From: Brachypodium distachyon
Taxonomy: Eukaryota; Streptophyta; Magnoliopsida; Poales; Poaceae
Assembly (NCBI RefSeq): GCF_000005505.3
Contig: NC_016133.3
Coordinates: 21,416,555-21,480,554 of the forward strand
Direction: 5' to 3'
DNA: 64,000 nt
How positions within the stretch are numbered: the first letter of the stretch is position 1; each line of letters opens with the position of its first letter. The notes under the pieces were generated by a model that made no database searches, had not been told where the DNA came from, and was given only the letters and a program-made list of their open reading frames with translations. Below, one piece after another: positions 40,794 to 51,753 of this stretch. The position numbers and the translations under genes were made by a program.

Positions 40794-42150
40794 ATGGATT
40801 CTGAAGGCAAGGATCAACTGGTGGCTGACACTGAGCTATACTATGACATGTTGAAAACTGTTGCATATCCTACATTCACTAATATCCCATCAGTGGATTC
40901 CCTCAAGCAAAGGTAGATCTAATCATTTAGCATTTCTAAACAAAAAGGTCTCTTGAAGATATTAACTCGCATATACAATGTCTGCACTTAAGCTCGACTG
41001 AGTCCAACATGATGTTAATTGTTGCCTGCACTTCTCCATGCTTTTCATGCTTTTCAAGCTTTTTGCTTCCAAATTATTGTAGCAGTTATAGATATTTTTT
41101 TTCCCTGTCCATGAAAATGAGTGTTTGTCAGTTCAGTACTCTACTTAGCCTCGAGCTACAGCCCCTAATTAGGAAAAATCCGGGTTTCATCTTTTGTTTA
41201 GTGTCTTGGCTGTTGCAGATATGTAAGCTTAACAAATATTCTACTTCCTTCGTCCAACAAAAGATGTCTCAAGTTTGTCAAAATTTGGATGTATAGGTGC
41301 ATTCAAATTTGATCAAAGTTGAGACATCCTTGGTTGGACGGAGGGAGTAGATTACTTGCTTACATGGTGTTGCTTCTTTTCATAACAGTTACCTGCAAGA
41401 AATGTCCTGCTATCAAGGCAGTTTTGTCTCTGAGTCTGGTCACTTTATGATCGATCGACCAGTGCTATGAGAAGCAGGCCCAATATTTGAGCATTTTTCA
41501 TTTGTTAATGGTTCCAATATTTGTCCACTCGGTCAATTCAATTATTTCTTAAATTTCTATGTGTTGCAGCTGCCGGATGAAGCCATATTATCTGAGGCTG
41601 TTGAATCTCATCCTGTGCAAGATTGGTTTAACACAACTGCTGGTGTTGGGGATCCAGATGCGCTCTTTCTGGCTTTGAAGTTCCAAGAAATAAATAATGT
41701 TCAGAGGGACATATTTTGGAAGCTTCTGCCATATAATATTCATTCAGTCCTGACAATATTTTCACCGAAGTGCATCTTCTATCTTTGTGCTGTCGATGAA
41801 AAAAAGTAAAAATAATATAAATTTGCTTGCTTGGATTGCTTAGGAGGAATGAGTTGTTGCTTGCTGCTTTTGCAACAAAAATAAGAAAATCGGTCGGCTT
41901 GTGCACTGGCATTCCGGTCCACTTCTTTCCCTTTCGGTGCCATTAGGATCCAACTGGTGATGCATTGCTTACCTCTCAAGTTGGATCGAATCGTTGATGT
42001 ATGTTATCAGAGCAGAATTTTTCCACTGAATGGATTATCATTTGCCGATACTGAAGATTTAAATTTACCGGAGACAATCAACTAAAGAGTTATGCAATTT
42101 AAGCACCCAAGTTGAACTCATTTATGCTCCTGAAGAGGAGATTTGGTCTG
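40794..42150 (+). pseudogene. exon remnants of an unidentified gene
   Basis: After a good acceptor (tttatttcag), 40794-40914 reads MDSEGKDQLVADTELYYDML and on to a donor-like gtagatc. After ttgcag, 41571-41809 reads LPDEAILSEAVESHPVQDWF and on to KK-stop. Near 42010-42150 further protein-like text (LSFADTEDL, LPETIN) continues but with stops and frame changes. Amino-acid composition and splice signals say it was once coding. I do not recognise the family. A 108-bp MITE sits in the intervening intron-like DNA. It may be a captured or decayed copy; the parent should be elsewhere in the genome. Confidence 0.5.
41242..41349. mobile_element. Stowaway MITE, 108 bp
   Basis: TA-flanked. The arms cttccttcgtccaacaaaag and catccttggttggacggagg are close kin to the copies at 20384 and 30433. 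Confidence 0.85.
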
Positions 42151-42952
42151 ATGTATGATTCTCATTCTTGTATTTACCTCTTGTTTGGCCATATTATTTC
42201 ATCCTTTTGGGACTTTTGCTCATCATCTTTGGCGGTTGACACATTGGTATTTACAGTACTTAGAAAAAATTATTGTTGAATGTCTCTTACATTAGTTATT
42301 ATACAAATCAAGTGCTCTGATCAGGTTTTGTTATGAGATATTACAAAAATTGTGCAAGTTGATTGTGTGATTGAATTACACGTGCAACACGATTACTATC
42401 CAGAAAAGAGAGAGTAATCTCACTTCTGAGCTTGCTCTGAAGTAGCTCAGAAGTGAGATTAACACTTGATACAAAAAAACATCTTTGGCATGACGGCATG
42501 CAGACCCTAATTCGAATTTGATATACACCAACTAAGTAGTCGTGTACGTTGCTGGAATGAAATAAAATGTGTGTGGATCATACGTGGCACGCACAAGCTT
42601 ACAGCTGCACAATGATAACTATTTAAATGTTCAACGAAAAAAAGCAATAACAATAATTTAAAGAGAAATTAAATTCAAAATACATATTTAACGTTTTAGG
42701 ACGTGCGTGCACGTGCACACTTACTAGTGTCTTGTAAACTTACAATTTTAAAAATCCTATCTTTCAAACTATCTACTCTAGTTAAGTTCAGTCTTCAACG
42801 GTAGCTTTGTTTTTACGAAATATTTAAAACTAGACATATTTTGGCACATATTTTTTCACTAATGAAAACTACCACCAAACAACTTATAAAATTACCATCG
42901 TGTTGGTACCACGTTACCACATATCAGTCAATTAGTTAGTTTAAGAGACTAG
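42151..42952. other. left flank of the Gypsy insertion
   Basis: AT-rich, with a perfect 18-bp stem hairpin (listed separately). At its right end, ttaccac/ggtacc wording matches the 120-bp repeat array now found beyond 51754, showing that the Gypsy element split one older repeat-bearing segment. The target duplication actag is at 42948-42952. Confidence 0.5.
42415..42461. repeat. perfect 18-bp stem hairpin
   Basis: taatctcacttctgagct (42415-42432) and agctcagaagtgagatta (42444-42461) flank an 11-base loop. It is too short for a typical MITE and not followed by a T run. Confidence 0.8.
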
Positions 42953-43436
42953 TGACGAAGATGTAACTTCGACAATGTCCATATTGATGGACTTGTATCA
43001 AGGAAAGATGAGTGTGTGTTGACGAACTCGTCGGCTAATAAGGACACAGGGGACACGATTTACCCAGGTTCAGGGCCCTCGATGAGGTAATACCCCTACA
43101 TCCTGCTTGTCGGATCTGTATTGATGAGTCGATTACAATGGGGTGCCGCAGAGTCTAGATGCACCGAGTCGTCGAGTGCGTTTAGGCGACTTGTATCTAA
43201 GTTGGGGGTGTTCCTTGGCTCCCCCTCCTGGTCCTTTATATATGCAGGAACTCAGATCTCAGGTAGAGTCCAAGTCGGTTACAATGAGGATATATACTCT
43301 AATTAACCTTCCTTATCTTGAGTCGCAAGATTTGGCACGTAAACTCCTGGAGTCGAAGTAGGCTTCCTTGTGGGCCCCCAGCTGGGCTGTATCGGGTATA
43401 CTCGAGTCGAGTACGTGGTTAGTCATAACTACGTCA
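42953..43436 (-). repeat. 3' LTR of the Gypsy element
   Basis: 484 bp, the same length as its partner. It starts tgacgaagatg and ends taactacgtca in plus-strand terms. It contains a tttatatatgcagg motif, a possible TATA box, near 43236. Confidence 0.93.
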
Positions 43437-43455
43437 GTAGCCCCCAAGTGCCTGG
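43437..43455 (-). other. polypurine tract of the Gypsy element
   Basis: On the minus strand the sequence just before the LTR is cacttgggggctac, a G-rich tract at the plus-strand priming position. It is common in cereal Gypsy elements and fixes the orientation. Confidence 0.7.
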
Positions 43456-43879
43456 TTGAGTCGAAGACTCGACTAGGGACTTTTTCCGTAAAGGATGAGC
43501 TTATTCTACTATTAAGCCAGTTGCATAATGCTGCTGACTTGGAGTTTAATCGATTTGTACTTCGAATGAGAAGTATTTTCGACTCAGAGAGTCTTTGAGC
43601 CTATGCTTTAGTGCTTGATTGTTAAATGACAATTTCACAATATGATCTGATAGGAGATCAAAGCAGTGAGTGAGAGTCATAAGGATATATGCTTAATGCG
43701 CCTAGATACACGAAAAGTCAAGTCCAGTTAATCGCTCTAGGGCAACAACAACACTAGCTTTCATCAGCATTCGAGTCCCCGGGCTCGAACCTGGCGACTG
43801 GCGAATTTTGACTTAGCCAGCTGGGGTCTTATAGAGTCAAATTCCAGTTTTAAGTACTCGACTCGTTCGTCAAGATTGC

Positions 43880-44340
43880 TTGAACTGGAAATACGCAGCT
43901 GGTACGTTTCCAGGCCCTATAGGAAGCCTACGGGTCTTATCTTCATGTAATGAACATGGTTGCAGGGAGCGACCCGTAAGTGAGAATTGTTACTGGAGGG
44001 ATGCAACCGATGCATATCCAGGCCCAATTTTTAGGACTTACCTTCATACAATGAGTATGGATTTGACTGGAAATAACGTAGCTGGTATGATTCTGGGCCC
44101 GTAAGAGAACTTTCGGGTCTTATCTTCATGCAATGAGCATGGATTTACTGAAATACGCAGCTGGTACGATTTCAGGCTCGATGGAGTGATCCATGAGGCT
44201 TATCTTCATGCAATAAGCATGGGTTTTACTAGAGCAACGCAGCTGGTGCGGCTCCAGGATCTTTGGACGAGACCCAAGAGGCTTACTGTTATGCGAATGA
44301 GTATAAACAAGTGAGGTGTCGCAGCTGGTGCGACTCAATT
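43880..44340. repeat. diverged tandem repeat, about 86-bp unit
   Basis: Five or six units share a gcagctggt(a/g)cg block (near 43896, 44068, 44156, 44238 and 44322), cttatcttcatgcaatgagcatgg, and a short variable gap. It lies between the PPT and the antisense gene promoter. Confidence 0.7.
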
Positions 44341-44863
44341 GAGTCGATTAGATGAAATCGACTGTCTTGTGCCAGGGTCATTACGCTATTTTTATTGTTG
44401 TGAATAAAGAATAAACAATAGATGACTGTATGAAGTCTTTAATATAAAGTAACAACTGATTAAATCGCGACTCGAATGAGAGTCTTTAGCATTCATAATC
44501 GAGACCCAAGACGAGTCCCATTCTTATGATACAAACTCCTCCCTATACGAGAGATAGCTTTTGAGTCATGGTCTTTGAGTCAGACTCCGTCACCGATGAC
44601 GTACCTGTTGAAGGTGAAGAGCCGTTGGGTTAATACATGTGACTAGGTGCACAGTCTAGCCTGACAGCTAGGCGTACTGTTGGCGAGCGTCAGTGGGAAA
44701 ACGGTCCCACTTCCGCAGTAAATAAGGCATTAATGATTTCATTGATTCTTGCGCCCGAAGATGGGTGGCCGTTTATGTTTTCACCGCTTCACTTCCCGAT
44801 TGATGTGGGACATGTGGCCAATATAAAGATCTTGTGGCCCGGATTCTTCGGCCGGGTTCAACC

Positions 44864-44870
44864 TATAAAA
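44864..44870 (+). promoter_or_regulatory. TATA box for the antisense gene
   Basis: tataaaa within acctataaaaggagg, 138 bp upstream of the ATG at 45008. The match to consensus is strong, and the orientation is opposite to the retrotransposon's own transcript. Transcription would start near 44895. Confidence 0.55.
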
Positions 44871-45007
44871 GGAGGAAGGTAAAAGGAAATGCCTTTTACC
44901 CTTCTTCTTCCTCGTGAAATCAGCTCAGGCGCTAGAGCTTCCCGTCTCCATAGCCAAAAATCTCTTGCGAGTTCCTTCTGCGACCAAGAATCCCACACCA
45001 TCCAGAG

Positions 45008-47615
45008 ATGGGCAAGACCAAGACCGCGGGTTCTAAGACCGATGCCGGCAAGGGAGTTGTTCCCTGGCCCGTGGTGGCCGACAACCGCGTCAAGTTCCTG
45101 GAACTCCAGGACGAGGGATTGTTGTCGGGGGACCCTGACGAGGTTCGCTTCTCGGCAAAGGAGGAAGACCCGCGACCGTTGCTAGGTGAGCGGGTGCTCT
45201 TCCTCAATTATGTGCTGCGAGGGCTCTGTTTTCCCCTTCATATCTTTTTCCGTGCTATGCTGCTAGCCTATGGGCTGCAGCTTCACGATCTGCCCCCCAA
45301 TTCTTATTTGCACGTTGCGTGCTTCATCACGCTGTGCGAATGCTTCTTGGGGGTAAGTCCTCATTGGGGCTCTGGAAGCGGATCTTTATGATCAAGGTCC
45401 AGAAGGTAGACGCTGTTGGGAGCGTCAACTTCCAGGTACGGCCCGACGCCAAATACTTCTCGCTCCAGCAGCGTGAATCTGTGCAAGGCTGGAGGTCGAA
45501 GTGGTTTTACATCCACTCTGACGTCCCGGGTGCCGATCCGAGTCTTCCTGCCTTCTCAATCAAGAAGAAGGTAAAGAAGACGGCGGCATGGAGCCATGAA
45601 CTGACGCCTGTGGAGGAGTCTGAGGCGACTCCCCTGATGGCTAAGATTCACTCCCTTATGGGGTAGGGGTTGACAGGTGTTCACCTGATAGCTCTTTTCC
45701 TCAAGATGAGGATCCAGCCACTGCAGGCTCGCGTTCACCCGATGTGGTCCTTCGAAGGACCCGGGGATCCCACTCGAGTGAACGCGGAAGAACTATCTCT
45801 GAGCGAGCTGGAGTCACGGGTGCGAAGGTTAATGACCCTGATCGACGTGACTCCAGGCAAGATTGACTCGCCAGTGGTCCCTTATGGCCCTGACATGCCA
45901 AGGGAAGAGGTAACTTGTATTTCTGCCGCTGTGAGCTTGTATTTGTAAGCTACTAATCCGCTTGATGGTTGTAGGGACTCGAAGATCCCTTGAGTGAACC
46001 TCCTCCTGCAGGGGAGGAGCTGGCCGACGAGTCCTCGGAGTCGCCAGCGCAGGCGAGCGACTCCGAGACTGAAGAGGTTGCCCTGGAGACGAGAAGGAAG
46101 CGCAGGAGGGAGTCGAACTCCAAGTCTGATGATCAATCGACGGGTGTCGAGGGTCCACCCGCAGTGACCTCGTCTCCTCCTCCAGCAGCGAAAAAGACCA
46201 AGACAGGCGGCCCAGCGCCTGTTCGCCGATTTGGTCTTCTTGGCCGAGTCACCCAGGCCAGGTAGGTAATTCTTCATTCATTAGCTAAATAGTGTAATCT
46301 GAATACTGAACTAGCTGTTTTCCTTTGCCTCAGCTCTGTGGCGTCGGGTGACCAACCAACGACCCAGGCTATTGAGACCACCGGGTCGGACCTGAAGGCT
46401 TCGGGTCCCTCGATCCTCATCGAGACGTTTGAGCCTCAGGCATCGATGCCTGAGGGGCCTTCTTCAGTGAGTGGGGAGTGTCAACCCCAAAGGTTGTCCC
46501 GCTCGTCGACTCACTTGGAGAAGCATGGAGCCGAAGCGGCTCCCTCGACTTCGGCTAGTCACGTAAGTCTTGGGTCCTTGTTTGTCAAGCAAACTTCTTT
46601 TGTTAAAAAATTTTACTCTCCCAGTGGGAGTATGAGTCAGATGCTGACGTAATCACTGCCGCAGCCAATCATCCGCTCCATAACAGAGTTTGTTGATCGC
46701 TATGACGCGGTGACGGCTGAGCGAGATCAGCTTTGCCAAGAGTTGGAGCGAAGCCAACAAGAGCTGAGGTCTGCTCAAGGTAATGCCTCCAATTTAGTCT
46801 TTCTTTGAGTTGAAAAACTATTGTGTCTTACTATTTGTCGTCTAGATCTCCTTTCTCAGGCTAACTCCCAAAAAGACGCGGCCGAGCTTCAATCCAAGTA
46901 CTTGGAGAAGAAGCTTGCTGATCTGGCCAGGGAGTCGACAGAGAAGCTGGAGGCTGAAAAACGCCTCGCTCAAGAAGCTTCGGGCGCCCTTCTCGCCAAA
47001 GAGGCCGAGAAGGAGAAGACGAGAACCGTCCGACTCCAAGGAGTCATTGGTCCCCTCGCTGGTAAGAACATCGTAGTTATAAATCCACTCCTTTGGATAT
47101 ATTGTTAACGCTTTGGCTCATTTGTAGGCCTGCTTTCCTTGTCTGGTCTTCTGCCTTCGAGTGAAAGTTCACTCGACAGGGTGATTGACGCTGCGGCAAG
47201 CGTCTGCTCTGGAGCAGCGACTGGAGTCCAGGGAGCCTCCCGGGTGCTCACTGGTTTGTTCGGGAAGATGTTTCCTGACGAGCCGGTGCCTGAGTCGTTA
47301 GGGAAACTCGTAGAGTTTTTCAGCGCTGATCCGGATCCTCTGGACGAGTTTAGCCGGGTTCAGACCAACTCCAGTGTGGAGTCGACATTCGTGCTAGCGC
47401 TAGCACACGGCGTCGGCGAAGACGTGCTGCGGAAGGTGGCTTCCGGCATTCCCTTGTTACCCAACGGGGAGGAGGTGGCTTTGATGCCTTACTTCCAGCT
47501 TGGGGAAGAACTGGCGTCCTAGCTGTCGGCTCAGTTGGGGAGCATGGCATCTGAAGGAGGAGCGGCTCCACCATCGTCGACTGCTGCGCCGAGCCAGGAG
47601 GTGGGTCCAGCTTGA
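45008..47615 (+). pseudogene. antisense Transposase_28-like gene of the Gypsy element
   Basis: Encoded antisense to gag-pol. The N-terminal part (FLNYVLRGLCFPLHIFF...LPPNSYLHVACFITLCECFLG) matches the 'putative gypsy type transposon' domain (Pfam PF04195, Transposase_28) as I remember it. Six exons with good GT-AG borders: 45008-45909, 45975-46261, 46334-46562, 46665-46779, 46846-47061 and 47128-47615. Exon 2 is acidic then basic; exons 4-5 form a long coiled coil (LEKKLADLARESTEKLEAEK). Damage: one base lost in a G run near 45365, TAG at 45664-45666 and TAG at 47520-47522. No function is established for this family; being spliced and separately promoted it behaves like a gene, but this copy is broken. 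Confidence 0.72.
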
Positions 47616-47749
47616 GGCTTAGACTTCTTTTAGGCTTTCGCCTGTCCTCTTTGTATTTTTCCTTCTTTTTTGTATCGTTCTTGCTCGAATGCGAGCAATA
47701 TTAATAAAAAAACATCCTTGTTCCTTTGCACTGATATGAGTCGGACTCC

Positions 47750-48678
47750 TTGCTTTTAGTTAAGAAACGTGTCTTTGAATCCTTTCCGGGACTGAAAAAA
47801 TGGGGTATTTCTCTTCTGGAGCGGCAGAAAGAGCCCACAACTTCGATAGTCGAGGTAGACACAGAGAGGGTTGTGACACCTGAGCCGAATATCGCGAGAG
47901 CCGCGATCTCGGCTGAGATGCTCCCTTCGGGAAACGCAGAGTCAACGGCTCCAAAGGAGGTTCCTTCCCCGAACAAGACTCGAAGCGAACTAGAGTACCT
48001 TCAGGTTGCCAAGACCAAGTTGAAAGCGGCTGCCGCCCGGGAAGAGTTTATCTTCGAGGAGCTTCGCGGGCTGAGTTCTCAGCTTCAATGTGAGCCGTTG
48101 CATCCTTTTTGCTTGGATCTTCTTCTTCTCGGCCTTTTGTTTACAAACATGAGTTGTTTGCAGATGTGCAAGCCGACCCGCGAGCCAAGCAAGATCGGGT
48201 AAACAGTGCCCTAAACGCTCGTCAGACGATCGACCGATCATCGTTCTTGTCTGACCGAGCAAGGGGTCATGACCTGATGCTCTTGCGAGACCGCATAGAT
48301 CAGAACAAAAGCGTCTTCAACTCCTACTTAGAGACTTTGAAGGCTATTCATCAGGCATTCTGGCCCTTGGAGGAGGTGCCCCAAGAGTTGAGCAAGCTAA
48401 CCCGAAAGCTTGGGCAAGACAACGTCTTTCGGGAGCTGATGTACCGTCAGCTGGTCCCGGGGACGAAGATAGCCTAGGCGTTTGTGCGGGTCCAGTACCC
48501 TCGACTCGATCTTAGCCAAATATCGGAGCTTCCTGGTGACCCGGGCGATGAAATCGATCTGCGACCTCATTTCAATGCAGTTTACGAAGAGGCGACGGGA
48601 ATCATTGGCTGGCGTTACTGGAAAGGAGAAGATCTCATAGCGCGACAACGTCGACTGCCGCTCAGTAACTGGCAGTAG
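47750..48678 (+). pseudogene. second antisense ORF of the Gypsy element
   Basis: Exon 47750-48089 (KKRVFESFPGLKKWGISLLE..., ending in a helical segment) joins an exon from 48164 across a 74-bp GT-AG intron. It then reads helical text (SALNARQTIDRSSFLSDRAR...) to a TAG at 48475-48477, beyond which the same frame stays protein-like to 48678 (GDEIDLRPHFNAVYEEATGI). It looks like the C-terminal half of another Tat antisense protein, or a detached part of the preceding one. I find no named domain and the start is uncertain. Confidence 0.5.
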
Positions 48679-48689
48679 TATAGATTCTA

Positions 48690-48975
48690 CCGGGTGCGCG
48701 ACCAGCGCTCCCGGCGGGAGTAGCCCCGAGTCTGGTGACAACTGTTTGCAGTGGTGACCGGACTCAAGTTATGTACTCAAAGATTATATCTTGACCTGGG
48801 GTCGTTCTTGTAGAAAGAGCTTTGGTATTATAATTGAATTTGAATGTGAATTTTGCCTTGAAGACTCCCGGTGGGAGTGACGCTGAGATCCTTTATCCTC
48901 CCTTGAGTCTGAAGAGTGCAAGACCGCGAATGGCGTTTACCGGGTGTGCGACCAGCGCTCCCGGTGGGAGTAGCC
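48690..48975. repeat. repeated gcgaccagcgctcccgg block
   Basis: accgggtg(c/t)gcgaccagcgctcccgg(c/t)gggagtagccc occurs near 48689 and again near 48936, a spaced direct repeat in the non-coding part of the element. Confidence 0.65.
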
Positions 48976-49084
48976 CCCGGGTCCGTGGTCGACTATGAGT
49001 AGTCGGGTGCGGACCCAAGTGAGCTTTATTCGCACGGGTAGTACTTTGTTTACTTGCTATCTGGTTGCAGGTTCATAGTATCAT

Positions 49085-49323
49085 GTGCGTCCAAGACAAG
49101 TATTAGAGTCGATTGGACGCAGCCCCCGAGTGTCAGGTGCGTCCAAGACATGTCCAAGACATGCATTAGAGTCGATTGGACGCAGCCCTCGAGTGTCGGG
49201 TGCGTCCAAGACAAGTGTTAGAGTCGATTGGACGCATCCCCTGAGTGTCGGGTGCGTCCAAGACAGGCATTAGAGTCAATTGGACACAGCCCCCGAGTGT
49301 CGGGTGCGTCCAAGACAAGTATT
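49085..49323. repeat. 52-bp minisatellite, about 4.6 units
   Basis: Units start (gtgcgtccaagaca) at 49085, 49137, 49200, 49252 and 49304. The second unit is 63 bp because an internal 11-bp tgtccaagaca is doubled. The array lies just downstream of integrase in element order. Confidence 0.88.
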
Positions 49324-49610
49324 CCTCCAGCCCATCCTTTTGAATGTATCAGAGCTGCGAATCGAGCGTTGTTTGGCTTGCGGTAAAATGTTACGGCATG
49401 CTTGGGCGGAGCCACCAAGTAGGTAGCGAGCCCAAAACATAAATGAGAGTTCTCTGTGTAGCGATTTATTGAAACTTTTATTGAGTACCGGAGTACAGTA
49501 GGGAAACAAAAAACAACTGTGACCTAAGGATGCTAATAAAAGTTGTAGGGGGAGGAAATGCTGAAAGATTTTAAGCGTAGAATCGTCGCAGTTGTGCGAC
49601 GTTCCACGGC

Positions 49611-50450
49611 CTATTGTATGCGACTCGTCTTCATGTCTTTGAGATAGTAAGCACCTCCCGGAATCACCTTGGTGACCACGTATGGTCCCTCCCAAGGCGA
49701 TTGGAGCTTGTGATGACTCTTTTGCTTGAGTCGTAGTACGAGGTCCCCTTCGATGAAGGCGCGGGTGCGCAGCCGTCGGCTGTGGTAGTTACGGAGGCTC
49801 TGTTGATAGACGGTTGCTCGTGCAAGCGCAACGTCGCGAGCTTCATCGATCGCATCGAGTGTGTCTTCCATTGACATGTCAATTTCCGGTCCAGAGTATG
49901 CCGTGACTCTGGGAGCGTTGAAACGAACGTCTGCTGGTAGCACTGCTTCAGTTCCGTATACCATGAAGAACGGTGTGAACTTGGTACAACCGTTTGGAGT
50001 TGTCCGCAGGCTCCAGAGTACAGAGGCAGTTCTTCGACCCATGCCCCGGCTGCGCGATGCAGGGGAGTCATGAGTTGTTTTTTTATGCCGACTGTGAGCA
50101 GGCCATTCGCCTTTTCGACCTGTCCGTTAGTCTGTGGATGCGCAGCTGATGCATAATTGAGGTGGATTCCCATCTGTTCGCAAAAGTCCTAGAACTCGTT
50201 AGAAAGGAAGTTTGACCCGTTGTCGGTGATGATGCTGTGAGGGACTCCGAAGCGGAAAACAATGGAGCGAATGAATGTGACGGCAGTAGTTCTCGAGGTG
50301 TTTGTGATGGGCATTGCCTCGATCCACTTGGTGAACTTGTCGATAGCGACAAGTAGAAAAGTATGACCCCCTTCTTTTGATCATTGGAGTGGCCCGACCA
50401 TGTCGAGTCCCCATGTGTTCTATCTTCCTCGGGTAATTTATGGAAACGAG
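49611..50450 (-). pseudogene. Ty3-Gypsy integrase remnant
   Basis: Read right to left the frames give WGLDMVGPL, a KFTKWIEAMPITN segment, ITDNGSNFLS and AHPQTNGQVEKAN, covering the D,D,E catalytic core of retroviral-type integrases. The C-terminal part follows in another frame (TPFFMVYGTEAVLPADV to LQSPWEGPYVVTKV). At least one stop and two frame changes break it. The N-terminal zinc finger and all upstream pol are missing. This shows that the element is Gypsy, not Copia. Confidence 0.88.
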
Positions 50451-50469
50451 ACCCACGATGGGTGTTTCG

Positions 50470-51264
50470 AAGAGGGGGGGCGCTTCTGCCCAAGGTGTCG
50501 GATGACTCCGGCCGAGCCTTTATGGACGCTTGAAGTTCCTCCTCTATCTTCTTAAGTTTGTCAGCTTCGAGCTTCTGTTGCTTAACAAACTCTTCTTTTT
50601 CTTTGACCAAGTTGAAGCGGTTCCTGGACAAGGAGTTCGCATATAATTCCAACTCTGCAGGAGTTGGGTCATCCATGAGACCTCTCGAGTCAAGGGCTGC
50701 CTGAACCCGCGACTTCTCCGCTGCTGGATGACCACCTTGCGGATTTGCAATCATATCCGCAATCGAAGGAGTTGAGGTGACAGGGTTTGTCATGAAGACT
50801 TGGGCGATGGCACACTCGGGCGCAGAATTGCTACTGTCATGACAGCCTTCTTGTTCCAGGCAGTCGCCAGCGTCGCCTGGGACGGGGATTTCTGCGTAAC
50901 AAGGCGAATTGGCGTCGATCCTGAAGGGAGTCTCTGGGGAGTCCTGCCCTCCTAGTGGTTCTGCCAGATCCGTCAGCGGGATCCTACCTGAAGGTGAAAG
51001 AAGAAGCGTCTTCTTTCGAGTTGCAGCAGTTAGATCTGGTAATCGAAGGATGCCAGATCGGTCGGCTCGGAGATGGAACTCCCCGAACACGAGATCCACG
51101 CCAGTATCAAGCGCGTTGAATATCGTGCGGCTGGCGGGAGGATGAGTGGTAAAGTGAAAGGACCCGAAAGTCATCGACTCCGCCTGAGTCGACGATGGGT
51201 TTGAAGAGTCTGAAACCGCCGAGGTCGTGTTTCTAACACACTTCTTTCCCACAGATGGCGCCAA
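50470..51264 (-). pseudogene. gag-like leader of the Gypsy element
   Basis: From the PBS the minus frame is open for about 270 codons, ending in a charged helix (VKEKEEFVKQQKLEADKLKK), before it runs into integrase DNA out of frame near 50450. No CCHC zinc knuckle is present, so only an N-terminal gag part remains. The join marks a large internal deletion. Confidence 0.65.
51246..51264 (-). other. primer-binding site of the Gypsy element
   Basis: Directly next to the LTR the minus strand reads ttggcgccatctgtgggaa. TGG at the start fits pairing with a tRNA CCA end, and tggcgcc-tctgtggg is the usual PBS of many cereal Gypsy elements. The primer tRNA was not assigned. Confidence 0.8.
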
Positions 51265-51748
51265 TGACGAAGATGTAACTTCGACAATGTCCATATTGAT
51301 GGACTTGTATCAAGGAAAGATGAGTGTGTGTTGGCGAACTCGTCAGCTAATAAGAACACAGGGGACACAATTTACCCAGGTTCAGGGCCCTCGATGATGT
51401 AATACCCCTACGTCCTGCTTGTCGGATCTGTATTGATGAGTCGATTACAATGGGGTGCCGCAGAGTCTAAATGCACCGAGTCGTCGAGTGCGTCTAGGCG
51501 ACTTGTATCTAAGTTGGGGGTGTTCCTTGGCTCCTCCTCCCGGTCCTTTATATATGCAGGAACTCAGGTCTTAGGTAGAGTCCAAGTTGGTTACAATGAG
51601 AAGATATACTCTAATTAACCTTCCTTGTCTTGAGTCGCAAGATTTGGCACTTAAAGTCCTGGTGTCGAAGTAGCCTTTCTTGTGGGCCCCCAGTTGGGCT
51701 GTACCGGGTATACTCGAGTCGAGTACGTGGTTAGTCATAACCACGTCA
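51265..51748 (-). repeat. 5' LTR of the Gypsy element
   Basis: 484 bp, TG...CA, about 95 percent identical to 42953-43436 by eye. Followed by actag (51749-51753), the right target duplication. Confidence 0.93.
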
Positions 51749-51753
51749 ACTAG

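Larger units (their letters stand above)
42953..51748 (-). mobile_element. Tat-type Gypsy LTR retrotransposon, internally deleted, 8.8 kb
   Basis: Two 484-bp LTRs with TG...CA ends are flanked by the 5-bp target duplication actag (42948-42952, 51749-51753). The primer-binding site lies next to the right LTR and the polypurine tract next to the left LTR, so the element reads right to left. In element order: LTR, PBS, gag-like leader, an abrupt join to integrase, a long 3' region carrying antisense genes and tandem repeats, PPT, LTR. Protease, reverse transcriptase and RNase H are absent, so it is non-autonomous. Extra antisense ORFs between pol and the 3' LTR are a known trait of the Tat/Ogre lineage of Ty3-Gypsy. 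I counted about 24 LTR mismatches by eye (near 5 percent), suggesting insertion roughly 2 million years ago at the usual grass rate. Confidence 0.92.

Noticed and set aside
45353..45366. gtaagt in the antisense gene as a splice donor
   Set aside because: The protein family continues through it; a one-base loss in the nearby G run explains the frame change better.
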